This document shows, piece after piece, positions 5,763 to 13,081 of a stretch of 43,548 nt of DNA. Within the stretch, counting starts at the first letter, position 1; every line of letters begins with the position of its first letter. The DNA is from Pirellulales bacterium (GTDB lineage Bacteria > Planctomycetota > Planctomycetia > Pirellulales > Thermoguttaceae). The stretch is from positions 1-43,548 of the forward strand of contig JAFGDS010000109.1 of assembly GCA_016931995.1 (NCBI GenBank), read 5' to 3'. The notes under the pieces are model-generated. The model saw only the letters and a program-made list of their open reading frames with translations, searched no databases and was not told where the DNA came from. The translations under genes were made by a program, and so were the position numbers.

Positions 5763-6911
5763 ATGGAAGACTACGACCCCACCTTCTTCGATTCGCTCGC
5801 GCCGCTGCACGCGGACAACCGCATCGGCGCGAGCGTGGCCCGCGCGTTCGAGTGGCTCTGGCACCAGACGCGGGGCAAGCCCGGGTACATCCTCTTCACG
5901 ACGAGGGACCTGGCCTACTTCTTCCGCCGCGCCCAGAGCCGCGCGGACGAGTGGATCGACAAGCTCGTCGAGGCGGGACTCATCGAGATCATCGAGCGGA
6001 CGCCGCGGGGCGTGCTGCACGTTTACGTGTACCACCCGAACCCGGCGGCCGAGCGACGCCGCGATCCGCCCGATCCGCAGCGACGTCTGGCGTTCGCCGA
6101 CCAGACCCAGGAGTGGGACGAGCCGGCCCGCGCCATTCCGTTTTCGGCGCCGAAAACGGAAAGTGGGAGTCCGTCCATTCCGGTTTCTTCTCCGAAAACG
6201 GAAAGCGACGGGGGGAAAGCACCCGAGGGCGGGGCGGCGGTCGGCGAGTCCTTTCCGGTTTCTTCTCCGAAAACGGAAAGCGACGGGGGGAAAGCACCCG
6301 AGGGCGGGGCGGCGGCGGGCCGAGACGATCCCGCGGCACACCTGTCTTCCGCGTGCGCGGGCGCGCCCGCGCGATTACCAATTACCAATACCAAGAAATC
6401 AATCTTACCAACTTCCCAATCGTTACCAACCCAACCGTTACCAAGCGGGCACGAGGTCGGGGATCGGGAGTCGGGGATTGGGGATCGGGGGTCGGGGCTT
6501 CTGCCGCCGCGCGTCGCGCGGGCCGAATCCCGAGTCCCGAGCCCCGACTCCGCCGCGCCGATCGGCGCGATCCTGCCGGCGGCGATCGGCCAGGCGATCG
6601 ACGCGGCCACGGACGAGCGGGGCGCGGCTGCCAGGCTCGAGGCCCGGATCCTGCGGGCCGTGCCCGAATTGGCCAAGCGGGAGTGCGTCGACGGGAAGTG
6701 GCTCGACGGCCTGCACGCCGCCAGGGATGCCGTGCGGCTGGTCTTGGACGCGGGCGTGAGCGAGCGGGACTTGGGCGCGATCTTCAACGACGTCCGCGCC
6801 CTGCGGGCCGCGGGCAACCTGGCCAACCCCGGCGGGTTCTTTCGCTACAAGGTCGACGAGCTGGCCCGGCGCCACGGGATTGATCTGCGCGCCCCACCCC
6901 GCGGCACGTGA
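5763..6911 (+). CDS. Phage replication initiator-like protein with embedded origin
   Basis: A 382-residue protein. Residues 1-100 form a winged helix (AFEWLW, RADEWIDKLVEAGLIEII, wing to VYVYHPNPA). Residues 120-270 are low complexity with two identical SSPKTESDGGKAPEGGAA units. Residues 275-382 form a helical domain ending GGFFRYKVDELARRHGI, a pattern common in phage replication proteins with helicase-loader-binding ends. The layout parallels lambda O: DNA-binding N-terminus, a linker encoded by the origin, and a C-terminal partner-binding domain. GGAAGGG precedes the ATG. No DnaB helicase or loader gene was found in the window, so host helicase use is inferred. Confidence 0.75.
   Translation: MEDYDPTFFDSLAPLHADNRIGASVARAFEWLWHQTRGKPGYILFTTRDLAYFFRRAQSRADEWIDKLVEAGLIEIIERTPRGVLHVYVYHPNPAAERRRDPPDPQRRLAFADQTQEWDEPARAIPFSAPKTESGSPSIPVSSPKTESDGGKAPEGGAAVGESFPVSSPKTESDGGKAPEGGAAAGRDDPAAHLSSACAGAPARLPITNTKKSILPTSQSLPTQPLPSGHEVGDRESGIGDRGSGLLPPRVARAESRVPSPDSAAPIGAILPAAIGQAIDAATDERGAAARLEARILRAVPELAKRECVDGKWLDGLHAARDAVRLVLDAGVSERDLGAIFNDVRALRAAGNLANPGGFFRYKVDELARRHGIDLRAPPRGT
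6136..6500. other. Candidate phage replication origin inside the replication gene
   Basis: Three inverted-repeat iterons share the right arm CCGAAAACGGAA. They lie at 6136-6161 (a perfect 26-bp palindrome), 6178-6203 and 6253-6278. They are followed by an AT-rich stretch at about 6374-6444 with five copies of TTACCAA (6375, 6382, 6405, 6423, 6438). A G-rich run follows at 6451-6497. Iterons, then an AT-rich unwinding element, inside an initiator-like gene matches the lambda ori arrangement. Confidence 0.62.
6178..6315 (+). repeat. Exact 63-bp direct repeat, period 75 bp
   Basis: Bases 6178-6240 and 6253-6315 are identical. The 75-bp period is 25 codons, so the reading frame is kept and the protein gains a second SSPKTESDGGKAPEGGAA unit. 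Each copy contains one inverted-repeat iteron. Perfect identity suggests a recent duplication. Confidence 0.9.
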
Positions 6912-6956
6912 GCGAGCGTGTGTGTTTCTCACTTCTCCCAACCGAAAGGAAAACCG

Positions 6957-7733
6957 ATGAGTTTAGGACTGTCGAACATGTCGAAATCTGGCCCCGAGGA
7001 CATCGTCCGCGCCATCGCCGTTCTGGGCGCGGAGGCCAACGGGCCGAGGATCGTCAAACTGCCCGGCGACACTGAGTATGCGATCGTCCACGGCGACGAG
7101 TACGAAGTGCGGCCCATGCCTGCGCGGCCGCGGGAGGAGCGGGTATTCGATCTGGCGACGCTCGTGGCCCGCGCGGCCACGTTCGAGCGACCGGCGGCGA
7201 TCTGGTATTCGGCCGACCGCGTCGCGGTGTGCGACGGCCAGACCGGCGACCGCCTCTGCACGTGGCCCCTGCGATGCTCGTTAGCGTGGCAGCATCTGGC
7301 CGACTATGGCGGACCGCCGTCGTTCGGACACCAGAAGCTGCTTGCCTTACTCGTCGACGTGCTGGACGCCCCGGAGGACGTCGTGGATGCCTTCCGGCAA
7401 TTGCGATGGAACGTCTCGACCGAAACGGTTCAGGCGGTCTCGCCGACGAGCGAGTCGCGATCCGAGACCAAGGCGCTCCCGCCCGACGCGCCGCGGACGA
7501 TCCGCCTGCAAGTGCCGTTTTGGGACACGCCCGGTTTGCGCGAGACCTGGTCGATCGACGCTCGCGTCGAGTGCTTCCTGCGCGACGAGGAACCGAGGAT
7601 ATCGCTCGCGGCCGGGCACGACGCCCTGATTGAGATCGGCGAGCAGGCCATGGACTTGCTGCGCGACAAGATCGCCGCCGCGCTGGCCGAGGCGAATCTC
7701 GCCATTCCCCTTTACCACGGCTGCCACTGCTGA
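6957..7733 (+). CDS. Hypothetical phage protein (258 aa)
   Basis: The start at 6957 is chosen for the AAAGGA site just before it. The protein looks like a single soluble alpha/beta fold: IVKLPGDTEYAIVHGDEYEV near residues 33-52, a segment IWYSADRVAVCDGQTGDRL at 87-105, a helix around GHQKLLALLVDVLDAPEDVVDAFRQ, then an Ig-like strand-rich C-terminus (TIRLQVPFWD, VECFLRD). The general plan recalls DUF2303-type phage proteins linked with recombination or replication genes, but I do not claim membership. It lies between the replication gene and ParB in the early run. Confidence 0.6.
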   Translation: MSLGLSNMSKSGPEDIVRAIAVLGAEANGPRIVKLPGDTEYAIVHGDEYEVRPMPARPREERVFDLATLVARAATFERPAAIWYSADRVAVCDGQTGDRLCTWPLRCSLAWQHLADYGGPPSFGHQKLLALLVDVLDAPEDVVDAFRQLRWNVSTETVQAVSPTSESRSETKALPPDAPRTIRLQVPFWDTPGLRETWSIDARVECFLRDEEPRISLAAGHDALIEIGEQAMDLLRDKIAAALAEANLAIPLYHGCHC

Positions 7734-7744
7734 GCGAGGAAACC

Positions 7745-9397
7745 ATGAAAACCAAAACAATCGGGCGGAGCAAATCGAGGTCGGAGGTCGGAGGTCGGAA
7801 GTCGGCGCGGGGCCGCCCATCGACCTCCGCCCCGAGCCCAGAATCCCCAGCCCCCAGTTCCGAGCCCCCAGCCCACGTCGCCGGGAAGCCCGTCACCTTG
7901 CTCGCCCTGCTCGCGCCGATCGAGAGGATCGGACCGAGCCCCTACAATCCGCGGCGGGACTTCCCGGCCGAGGAGATCGAACAGCTCGCCGCGACGATCC
8001 GCGCGGTCGGCATCGTGCAGCCGATCGTCGTGCGGCGGATGGTAAGTGGCCGGTATGAAGTGGTCGCCGGCGAGCGGCGGCTCCGCGCGGCCAAGGCGGC
8101 CGGCCTCGATAAGGTGCCGGTGATTATCCGCGATCTGGACGACGACCAGGCCCGCGAGATGGCCATAATGGAGAACCTGGCCCGCAAGGACCTCAACGCG
8201 ATCGAGGAGGCCCAGGGCTTCGCGGCGCTCTTGAAGGGGCCCAGTGCGCCGACACAGACGGAGCTGGCCGCCCGGCTGGGCTGCTCGCAAGGGCACGTCG
8301 CCAACCGGCTGCGGCTCCTGCGGCTGCCCAAGGCGTGGCGGGACCGCATTCGCTCGGGCACGCTCCCGCCGAGCCACGCCCGGGCGATCGTGCCCTACTG
8401 CGAACACCCGACGCTCATGGCCGCGATCGGCCGGGAGCTCGACGCCGATTTGAAACGCAACGACGGCCGGTTGTCGGATGTCGAGACGTTCCAGGCAGGC
8501 ATCGAATACGCGATCAATATGAGCACGAAGCCGCTGGAAGGCCAGCGGTACGATTGCCGCCGCGGCGGGCACGTGCCCGTCTTCGCGCCGACGCCCGATG
8601 AGGAAGCGCAGCTCGGCGTGATCGAGATCGATCTGGACGGCCAGAAGGAGCGGCGGGCCACCAACACGAAGCTCTGGGAGAAGCTCCAAAACAAGCACGC
8701 GACCAAGTGGCTCAAGGAGAACGCCAAAGGCCGCAATGGTCGGGCCGCGAAGAAGGCGGCCGGGAAAAACGGCAAGCCCAAGCCGCCCTCGCCCGAGGAG
8801 GAGGCGGCCCGAGCCCGCGAGCAGGCGCGGCAATTCGCCCGGCGGCTCTGGGAGTTTTACGTGGATTGGCTGCGGTACCTATGCGCGCAGGTTCTGGCCG
8901 ACGCGACGCCGGCGGAGGACCTGATCCCCGTGCTCCTTTGGTTCGCGCAGGGGCACGTTCCGTTCGGGATGCACCGCAGCACGTCCGACGTGGCGGCGGT
9001 GCTCAAGACCCGCAAGCTGCCCGGCTCGGGCGGCGCGGCCATCCTGGCCATCCCGGCCAAGAAGGCGACCGAGATCGGCGGGGCGATCGCCGGGCGGTGG
9101 TTCCACGATCCGAAGGAGGGGCCGCGGCCGTTCGTGCCCGACCCGATCGTCCGCGCGGTGGCCGAGCGGCTGGGGATCGACCCGGAGGCCGAGTGGCGCC
9201 GCGAGCGGGCGGGGCCCTTGACGGAGCGGTACTTCAACCTGCACGGCAAGGAGCGGCTCTTGGCCCTGGCCGACGAGCTCGGGACCGACCTGGCCGACGC
9301 CGAGCGGGCCACGAAGGCGGCCTGCGTGGCGGCGATGATGAAGCGGACCGGCCTCGCGCTACCGAAGGAGCTCGCGCGGCCGCGGCGGCCCAAATGA
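7745..9397 (+). CDS. ParB/Spo0J-like CTPase DNA-binding protein
   Basis: A 550-residue protein, long for ParB. Residues 12-45 are low complexity, encoded by spacer modules. The ParB N-terminal domain covers about 57-150, with IGPSPYNPRRDFPAEE, VQPIVVRR and the CTP-binding box GERRLRAAKAAGL. It is followed by ENLARKDLNAIEEA and a helix-turn-helix (TELAARLGCSQGHVANRLRLLRL, 175-197). A zinc-like or structured middle and a lysine/alanine-rich hinge (about 325-355) lead to a 190-residue C-terminus not seen in chromosomal ParB. GAGGAA precedes the ATG. No ParA is nearby, so it may be a regulator or DNA organiser rather than half of a partition pair. Confidence 0.85.
   Translation: MKTKTIGRSKSRSEVGGRKSARGRPSTSAPSPESPAPSSEPPAHVAGKPVTLLALLAPIERIGPSPYNPRRDFPAEEIEQLAATIRAVGIVQPIVVRRMVSGRYEVVAGERRLRAAKAAGLDKVPVIIRDLDDDQAREMAIMENLARKDLNAIEEAQGFAALLKGPSAPTQTELAARLGCSQGHVANRLRLLRLPKAWRDRIRSGTLPPSHARAIVPYCEHPTLMAAIGRELDADLKRNDGRLSDVETFQAGIEYAINMSTKPLEGQRYDCRRGGHVPVFAPTPDEEAQLGVIEIDLDGQKERRATNTKLWEKLQNKHATKWLKENAKGRNGRAAKKAAGKNGKPKPPSPEEEAARAREQARQFARRLWEFYVDWLRYLCAQVLADATPAEDLIPVLLWFAQGHVPFGMHRSTSDVAAVLKTRKLPGSGGAAILAIPAKKATEIGGAIAGRWFHDPKEGPRPFVPDPIVRAVAERLGIDPEAEWRRERAGPLTERYFNLHGKERLLALADELGTDLADAERATKAACVAAMMKRTGLALPKELARPRRPK
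7773..7880 (+). repeat. Spacer modules captured inside the ParB gene
   Basis: GGTCGGAGGTCGGAAGTCGG-type sequence (from about 7781) is followed by a short inverted partner and a C-rich tract of CCCAGAATCCCC/CCCCCAGTTCCGAG units (to about 7875). The order equals that seen in true spacers, yet here it is read in frame as serine/proline-rich protein. Confidence 0.7.
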
Positions 9398-9455
9398 AGT
9401 CGGAACGCGGAGGTCGGGAAGTTCCGACTTCCGCATTCCGACCTCCGACCTCACA
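9398..9455. repeat. Inverted GGTCGG-type repeat between ParB and CsrA genes
   Basis: A left arm with CGGAGGTCGG and a right arm with CCGACCTCCGAC lie between the ParB stop and the csrA ribosome site and can form a long hairpin. It may end or process the ParB transcript. There is no T-run. Confidence 0.65.
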
Positions 9456-9472
9456 CCTGAAAGGAGTCAACC

Positions 9473-9652
9473 ATGTTGGTGCTCTCACGGAAGCGGAATG
9501 AGTCGATCCGGATCGGCCAAGGCGTGTTCGTCACGGTTGTGGAAATCCGCGGCGACAAGGTGCGGCTGGGGATCGACGCGCCCAAGGAAATCCCCGTCTG
9601 GCGGACGGAGATCGATCCGGGCGACGAGCCGCCGAGGAGGTCGCGGGCGTGA
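9473..9652 (+). CDS. csrA: CsrA/RsmA carbon storage regulator
   Basis: A 59-residue protein starting MLVLSRKRNESIRIG, the hallmark of CsrA, with VEIRGDKVRLGIDAPKEIPVWR following. The N-terminal LxLxRK strand and the C-terminal xxVxR motif supply the RNA-binding surface in known CsrA dimers. CsrA binds GGA-containing hairpins in leaders and usually blocks translation by covering the Shine-Dalgarno sequence. The gene has its own AAAGGAG site. It lies at the end of the early rightward run, only 21 bases from the stop of the leftward kelch gene. The tail after residue 45 is short and arginine-rich. Confidence 0.95.
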   Translation: MLVLSRKRNESIRIGQGVFVTVVEIRGDKVRLGIDAPKEIPVWRTEIDPGDEPPRRSRA

Positions 9653-9673
9653 ACGTCCAATCAACGGAAACGG

Positions 9674-10813
9674 TCAGCCTCTTCGTCCTCGCCAAGCGCT
9701 CGCCGACAGACCAATAGCACCCATGGCAAGAAGAACGAGGATGGACGGTTCGGGAACCGTGAAGAGGTCCACGACGTCTTTCCCTCCGGTTGAATCGTAG
9801 CCTCCGGCAAAAAGGGCGCTCGGTCCCGCAGTGGTGGCGGCAAGACTGCGGCGAGGCATCGACAGCGTCGCGGTGCTGCATTGGCCCGTGGCAGTGTCGA
9901 AAATGTCCACAACATCGCTGGTCAGCAATCCGCCATTGTAACTGACGCCTCCAGCAAAGATCGCCAGATTGCCGACCGTCGTGGCGACTAGGTCGCTACG
10001 AGCCTGGGAAAGCGTGGCCGTGGACCATTGCCCCGTTTCGGCGTTATAGATATCGACCACCGCGCTAGCGGAAAGGCCCCACCCTCCCGCGAAAATGGCC
10101 AGATTCCCTACGGCCGTGACGGCCAATGCATCCCTGGCCTCGGACAACTGGCCGGCCGACCAGATGCCGGTCTCAGCATCGAAGATGTTCACTACGGTAC
10201 TTCGGTTGGAGTGAAAAAGGGCTTTGCTGCCCACGGTGGTCGCTACTGTCCGGCCGCCCGGCCCGAAAGGGAGAGTGTCGGTCGACCAGGTGTTGGTTTC
10301 GGAGTCGTAGATGTCCACCACCTTGCTGCTAAGGCCATTCCCAGTCCAACCGCCAGCGAAATAGACCTTCGTGCCCAACGTGGTGGCGCCCAGACCAGAG
10401 CGCGCGACCGACAGAGCATCCTGTTGAGACCATTCGTCTCGTGCGAGGTCATAGATGTCGACGCGACTGACGTGTGAATTGCTGTTTCGCTCTCCACCGG
10501 CGAAGATCGCCTTGCCGTCGACCGTTGCGGCGGCAAGGTCATGGCGGGCGATTGAGAGCGCGTCCGTCGACCATGAGCCGGAATCTGCATCGTAGATGTC
10601 CACGCGGTTGGAGTAGTGATAGCCACCAGCAAAGAAGGCTTTGTTGTCCACCGTCGTGGCCGCGATGTTGTACCGCGCCGAGGAAAGGTGGCCCGTGGTA
10701 TGGGTAATCTCTATGGCGGGGGGAATCTCGATCGCAAGGACGAAATTGCCGTGCGACCATTGACAGACCGCCACAATTGCCAGAGAAGTCAAACCACCCA
10801 TCGCGCGTAACAT
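9674..10813 (-). CDS. Kelch-repeat protein with signal peptide and PEP-CTERM anchor
   Basis: A 379-residue secreted protein. Residues 1-27 form a signal peptide (LTSLAIVAVCQ core). At least six kelch repeats of about 50 residues follow, each with FAGG, a VDIYD strand and a W.T...L..AR ending, giving a beta-propeller. The C-terminus has VPEPS at about 352-356, a hydrophobic stretch and WRGRRG, the PEP-CTERM sorting signal cut by exosortase. It reads against the phage genes and its base composition is lower in GC, which fits a recently gained cargo gene. AAGGAG lies 8 bases before the ATG. A surface role altering the lysogen's envelope is plausible. Confidence 0.9.
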   Translation of the reverse strand: MLRAMGGLTSLAIVAVCQWSHGNFVLAIEIPPAIEITHTTGHLSSARYNIAATTVDNKAFFAGGYHYSNRVDIYDADSGSWSTDALSIARHDLAAATVDGKAIFAGGERNSNSHVSRVDIYDLARDEWSQQDALSVARSGLGATTLGTKVYFAGGWTGNGLSSKVVDIYDSETNTWSTDTLPFGPGGRTVATTVGSKALFHSNRSTVVNIFDAETGIWSAGQLSEARDALAVTAVGNLAIFAGGWGLSASAVVDIYNAETGQWSTATLSQARSDLVATTVGNLAIFAGGVSYNGGLLTSDVVDIFDTATGQCSTATLSMPRRSLAATTAGPSALFAGGYDSTGGKDVVDLFTVPEPSILVLLAMGAIGLSASAWRGRRG

Positions 10814-10896
10814 CCAAGTGTCTCCTTCAGTGGGTCAGCCTGTAGGATTTCGCACCGCGTTGTCGGCCAGATCCGATAAGGGTCACCGGTGCCGCC

Positions 10897-10902
10897 ATTA
10901 TA
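10897..10902 (-). promoter_or_regulatory. Candidate -10 box for the kelch gene
   Basis: The leftward strand reads TATAAT, a perfect sigma70 -10 hexamer, about 84 bases before the kelch start codon. A TTGTGG near the -35 position is spaced 19 bases away, so the pair is imperfect. Confidence 0.5.
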
Positions 10903-11028
10903 ACGCCGCGCCCAAAGGGATCCACAATCCACCCCATTCACCATGACGCCGTTGACTGAGGCCCCCTTCCAGGCGGGCTAAATCCTCACCCCATAGACCG
11001 CGGGGGCCGTGGCGGCCGCGGGCAGGAG

Positions 11029-11044
11029 TATTTCATGCGAAATA
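11029..11044. promoter_or_regulatory. Variant palindrome overlapping a start codon
   Basis: TATTTCATGCGAAATA keeps both arms of the perfect palindrome TATTTCGCGCGAAATA seen elsewhere in the window. Two of its central bases differ and create the ATG of the next gene. Binding here would cover the start codon, which fits autoregulation. Confidence 0.5.
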
Positions 11045-11496
11045 ACGCGGCGGAACTCAGCCGGCACCAGAAACGGGTCCTCGCGGCCCTGGCGGCCCTC
11101 GCCAAGCGGCACGGTTGGCGGTGGTGGTCGCGCCGGGCGATCGGGCACGTCGTCGCCGCCGGCGAGTACCACGCGACGATCCAGATCGAGACGATCGCCG
11201 CGCTGAAGCGGGCCGGCCTGGTCCGGTCCCAATGCAACTCGTGGTCCGAATCCATGCGGCGGGACGTGCGCTGCGCCTGCGCGCGGCGTCTGTGGGGGCT
11301 CACCGACGCGGGCGCGCGGGTTGCCGCCCAGACGCCCGTCGTCCTGGTCGGCGACGCCGAGACGAGGATCGCCGCCACCCTGCGGTTTTTCGACCGGCCC
11401 ATGGAGTACGACTACGAAGACGAGGTCGAATTTTGGCTCGCGGTTCGGCGCGGCCAGCCAGACGAGGCGGACGGCGCGGCCAACGATTGCGGTTAA
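11035..11496 (+). CDS. Winged-helix DNA-binding protein (153 aa)
   Basis: Residues 8-75 show a winged-helix pattern: helix HQKRVLAALAALAKRHG, then W.SRRAIGHVV, then a recognition-helix region TIQIETIAALKRAGLV and a turn rich in arginine. A WGLTDAGARVA segment at about 90-100 is typical after the wing in MarR/PadR-like proteins. The C-terminus is acidic (YDYEDEVEF). Its start codon lies inside a degenerate copy of the 16-bp palindrome found at three other places. It is divergent from the kelch gene. A regulator of the lysogenic region is a reasonable guess, but no ligand or target is known. Confidence 0.6.
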   Translation: MRNNAAELSRHQKRVLAALAALAKRHGWRWWSRRAIGHVVAAGEYHATIQIETIAALKRAGLVRSQCNSWSESMRRDVRCACARRLWGLTDAGARVAAQTPVVLVGDAETRIAATLRFFDRPMEYDYEDEVEFWLAVRRGQPDEADGAANDCG

Positions 11497-11515
11497 CGCG
11501 GGCTTTCCGCTGGGG

Positions 11516-11785
11516 TCAATTTCTCGTCACGCGCAAATCCGTCTCACTGCATTGCCATACGAAAGGCGAGGGGGCATCGGAGAAGTCGGCGAGGTGCCTC
11601 TTCGCCTCCTCTTCCGTGTCGTAGGCGCCGCCCAAGACCATTTCGCCTTTTGGCTTGTTGTGGGCGCTAACGTTCTGAATCGATCTCCGGTTCTGGTTCG
11701 TATCGTTGTCCAGCCGACTGTTTTTGAAACCTTCGCTGATGTACCACTTGCTCAGTTCGAGCCGAATCTGAAGGTATTGCGACAT
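11516..11785 (-). CDS. Small hypothetical protein (89 aa)
   Basis: The ATG at 11785 is preferred over a longer frame because GAAAGGAA precedes it and base composition changes there. The protein begins MSQYLQIRLELSKWYISEGF, a strand-helix pattern, then a polar stretch rich in asparagine and arginine, and ends with GGAYDTEEEAKRHLADF and SPFVWQCSETDLRV. The GC content is lower than its neighbours, suggesting separate origin. It is convergent with the winged-helix gene, whose stop lies 19 bases away. No family is recognised. Confidence 0.6.
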   Translation of the reverse strand: MSQYLQIRLELSKWYISEGFKNSRLDNDTNQNRRSIQNVSAHNKPKGEMVLGGAYDTEEEAKRHLADFSDAPSPFVWQCSETDLRVTRN

Positions 11786-12111
11786 GGCAATAGTTCCTTT
11801 CAAAGGGGTTCTGGATCCCGCATTGGGAACGGAGTCCTGAGCAAAAATAGGCCACAACCAACCACCCGGCCGGTGGTGGAAACCGTTCTTGGCTCCATGC
11901 CGGCATCTTCTCAACCGGCGGGCCCGGTATCACGGATCGGGCCCGGCGTATTCCGCGGCGGCCCCGGGTATTCTCTTTTGGGCCCAAAGTATTCCGCGGA
12001 TTCGGCGCGGCGGGGCGGGATTCGGCTTGACGGGCGGGCGACGCGATGGCTCCATGTCCAATGCGGGGCGCGGGACCGCGCCCGGCCACGAACCCCCCCG
12101 AGGAGACCGCC
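11786..12111. other. Divergent spacer with GTATTCCGCGG repeats
   Basis: No gene is supported. GTATTCCGCGG occurs at about 11948 and again at about 11989, flanking GGGTATTC and the near-palindrome TTGGGCCCAA. The repeats lie between a leftward and a rightward gene and could be operator sites. No convincing -35/-10 pair was found. Confidence 0.4.
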
Positions 12112-12441
12112 ATGCACGCCACCATCGAGAACGACGACGCGATCGGCGACGACCTGCGGATCACGAAGACGACCCGCCGGGCCGCGGGGAGCGGGACCTG
12201 GGTGATCGGCGCGGTCGCCGGCCACCGCTTCGAGGCCCTCGTTTTCCCCGCGCACGCGGCGTGCCCCGATTTCGAGCTGGGCGACAGCCGCCTCTCGAAA
12301 CTCTGGATCGAGCGGCTGGCGGACCGGCGGACGGTCTGCTCGTTCGACCGCGGCTGGGACCTCCGTCCCGCCACGCCCGAGGCGGCGGCGATCGCCGACT
12401 TCCTCGCCGCGGGCCTGGCCGAACACGTTTACGGCAACTAG
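12112..12441 (+). CDS. Conserved small phage protein (109 aa)
   Basis: GAGGAG precedes the ATG at 12112. The core, WVIGAVAGHRFEALVF then HAACPDFELGDSRLSKLWIERL and later FDRGWDLRP...AAIADFLAAGLAEHVYG, fits a short conserved family that I recall from phage and plasmid accessory regions (an unnamed DUF). It looks like a compact alpha/beta fold with a G-DSRLSKLW motif. It is first in a rightward run of three small genes. The biochemical role is unknown. Confidence 0.65.
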   Translation: MHATIENDDAIGDDLRITKTTRRAAGSGTWVIGAVAGHRFEALVFPAHAACPDFELGDSRLSKLWIERLADRRTVCSFDRGWDLRPATPEAAAIADFLAAGLAEHVYGN

Positions 12442-12453
12442 GAGATCGCCGCC

Positions 12454-12705
12454 ATGAGACGCCCCGATGTCACTATCCGCGGAACCCGCCACGCCGGCGC
12501 CCACGAGGCGATCCAGCATTTGTCGGTCTCGGCCGACAACGACGCGATCGCGATCGGCGGGACGTACCTCACCGTGCCCCGGGCCGAGGCCGACCGCCTC
12601 GAGTCCGCGGGCGTTCCCTTCGCCCGTCTGTTCGACCGCGACGGCCGCATCGTGGCCGTGCCGACCGGGCGCGATGGACCTGCAACCGCGAGGACCCAAC
12701 GATGA
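12454..12705 (+). CDS. Small hypothetical protein (83 aa)
   Basis: AGGAG precedes the ATG. The stop overlaps the next start as ATGA, so the two are translationally coupled. The protein is strand-rich (IQHLSVSADNDAIAIGG, TYLTVP) with a helix AEADRLESAGVPFARLF and a final basic tail. No family is recognised. Position in a tight run of small phage accessory genes supports it being real. Confidence 0.6.
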   Translation: MRRPDVTIRGTRHAGAHEAIQHLSVSADNDAIAIGGTYLTVPRAEADRLESAGVPFARLFDRDGRIVAVPTGRDGPATARTQR

Positions 12706-12941
12706 CCGCGCAGCCAACGCCACGCAACGACGACCCGCCGGCCGGCGGCCCGCTCGTGCCGCACGGCACGCGGGTGCTCAATATCGAGGACGGAGAGCCG
12801 GGCACGATCCTCAACGGCTATGCGTTCGATCCCGACGAGGGCGGCTGGACCGAGTACGAGGTCGAGACGGCCCGCTACATCGAACGCTGGCCGCGCAGCG
12901 AGTTCATCCTCTTCTCCGAGTTCGGCGATCCCGACGCCTGA
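12702..12941 (+). CDS. Small acidic hypothetical protein (79 aa)
   Basis: The start overlaps the previous stop (ATGA). The N-terminus is proline-rich (PTPRNDDPPAGGPLVP). The rest, TRVLNIEDGEPGTILNGYAFDP then WTEYEVETARYIERWPRSEFIL, resembles small beta-barrel domains that carry an exposed GxxG turn. It ends 141 bases before a convergent gene. No family is claimed. Confidence 0.6.
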   Translation: MTAQPTPRNDDPPAGGPLVPHGTRVLNIEDGEPGTILNGYAFDPDEGGWTEYEVETARYIERWPRSEFILFSEFGDPDA

Positions 12942-13081
12942 GAGACGCCGAGGACAGCGCAAGCCTGATCGCTCTCGCAAACAACGCCCGAGCTTGCCGC
13001 CTTCTGGAAACGAGGAAGCCCTTCGCGGACTGGCCCAAGACCAGTCAGATGGACTCCATCGCGACGGCGGCATGCGCGGGC

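Noticed and set aside
5521-6759. Long rightward frame across the two winged-helix genes
   Set aside because: It is arginine/serine-rich, overlaps two genes with good ribosome sites and recognisable domains, and carries spacer repeats as protein.
9674-10813. Kelch protein as a phage tail component
   Set aside because: It has a signal peptide and a PEP-CTERM anchor and reads against the late genes, so surface display in the lysogen is more likely.
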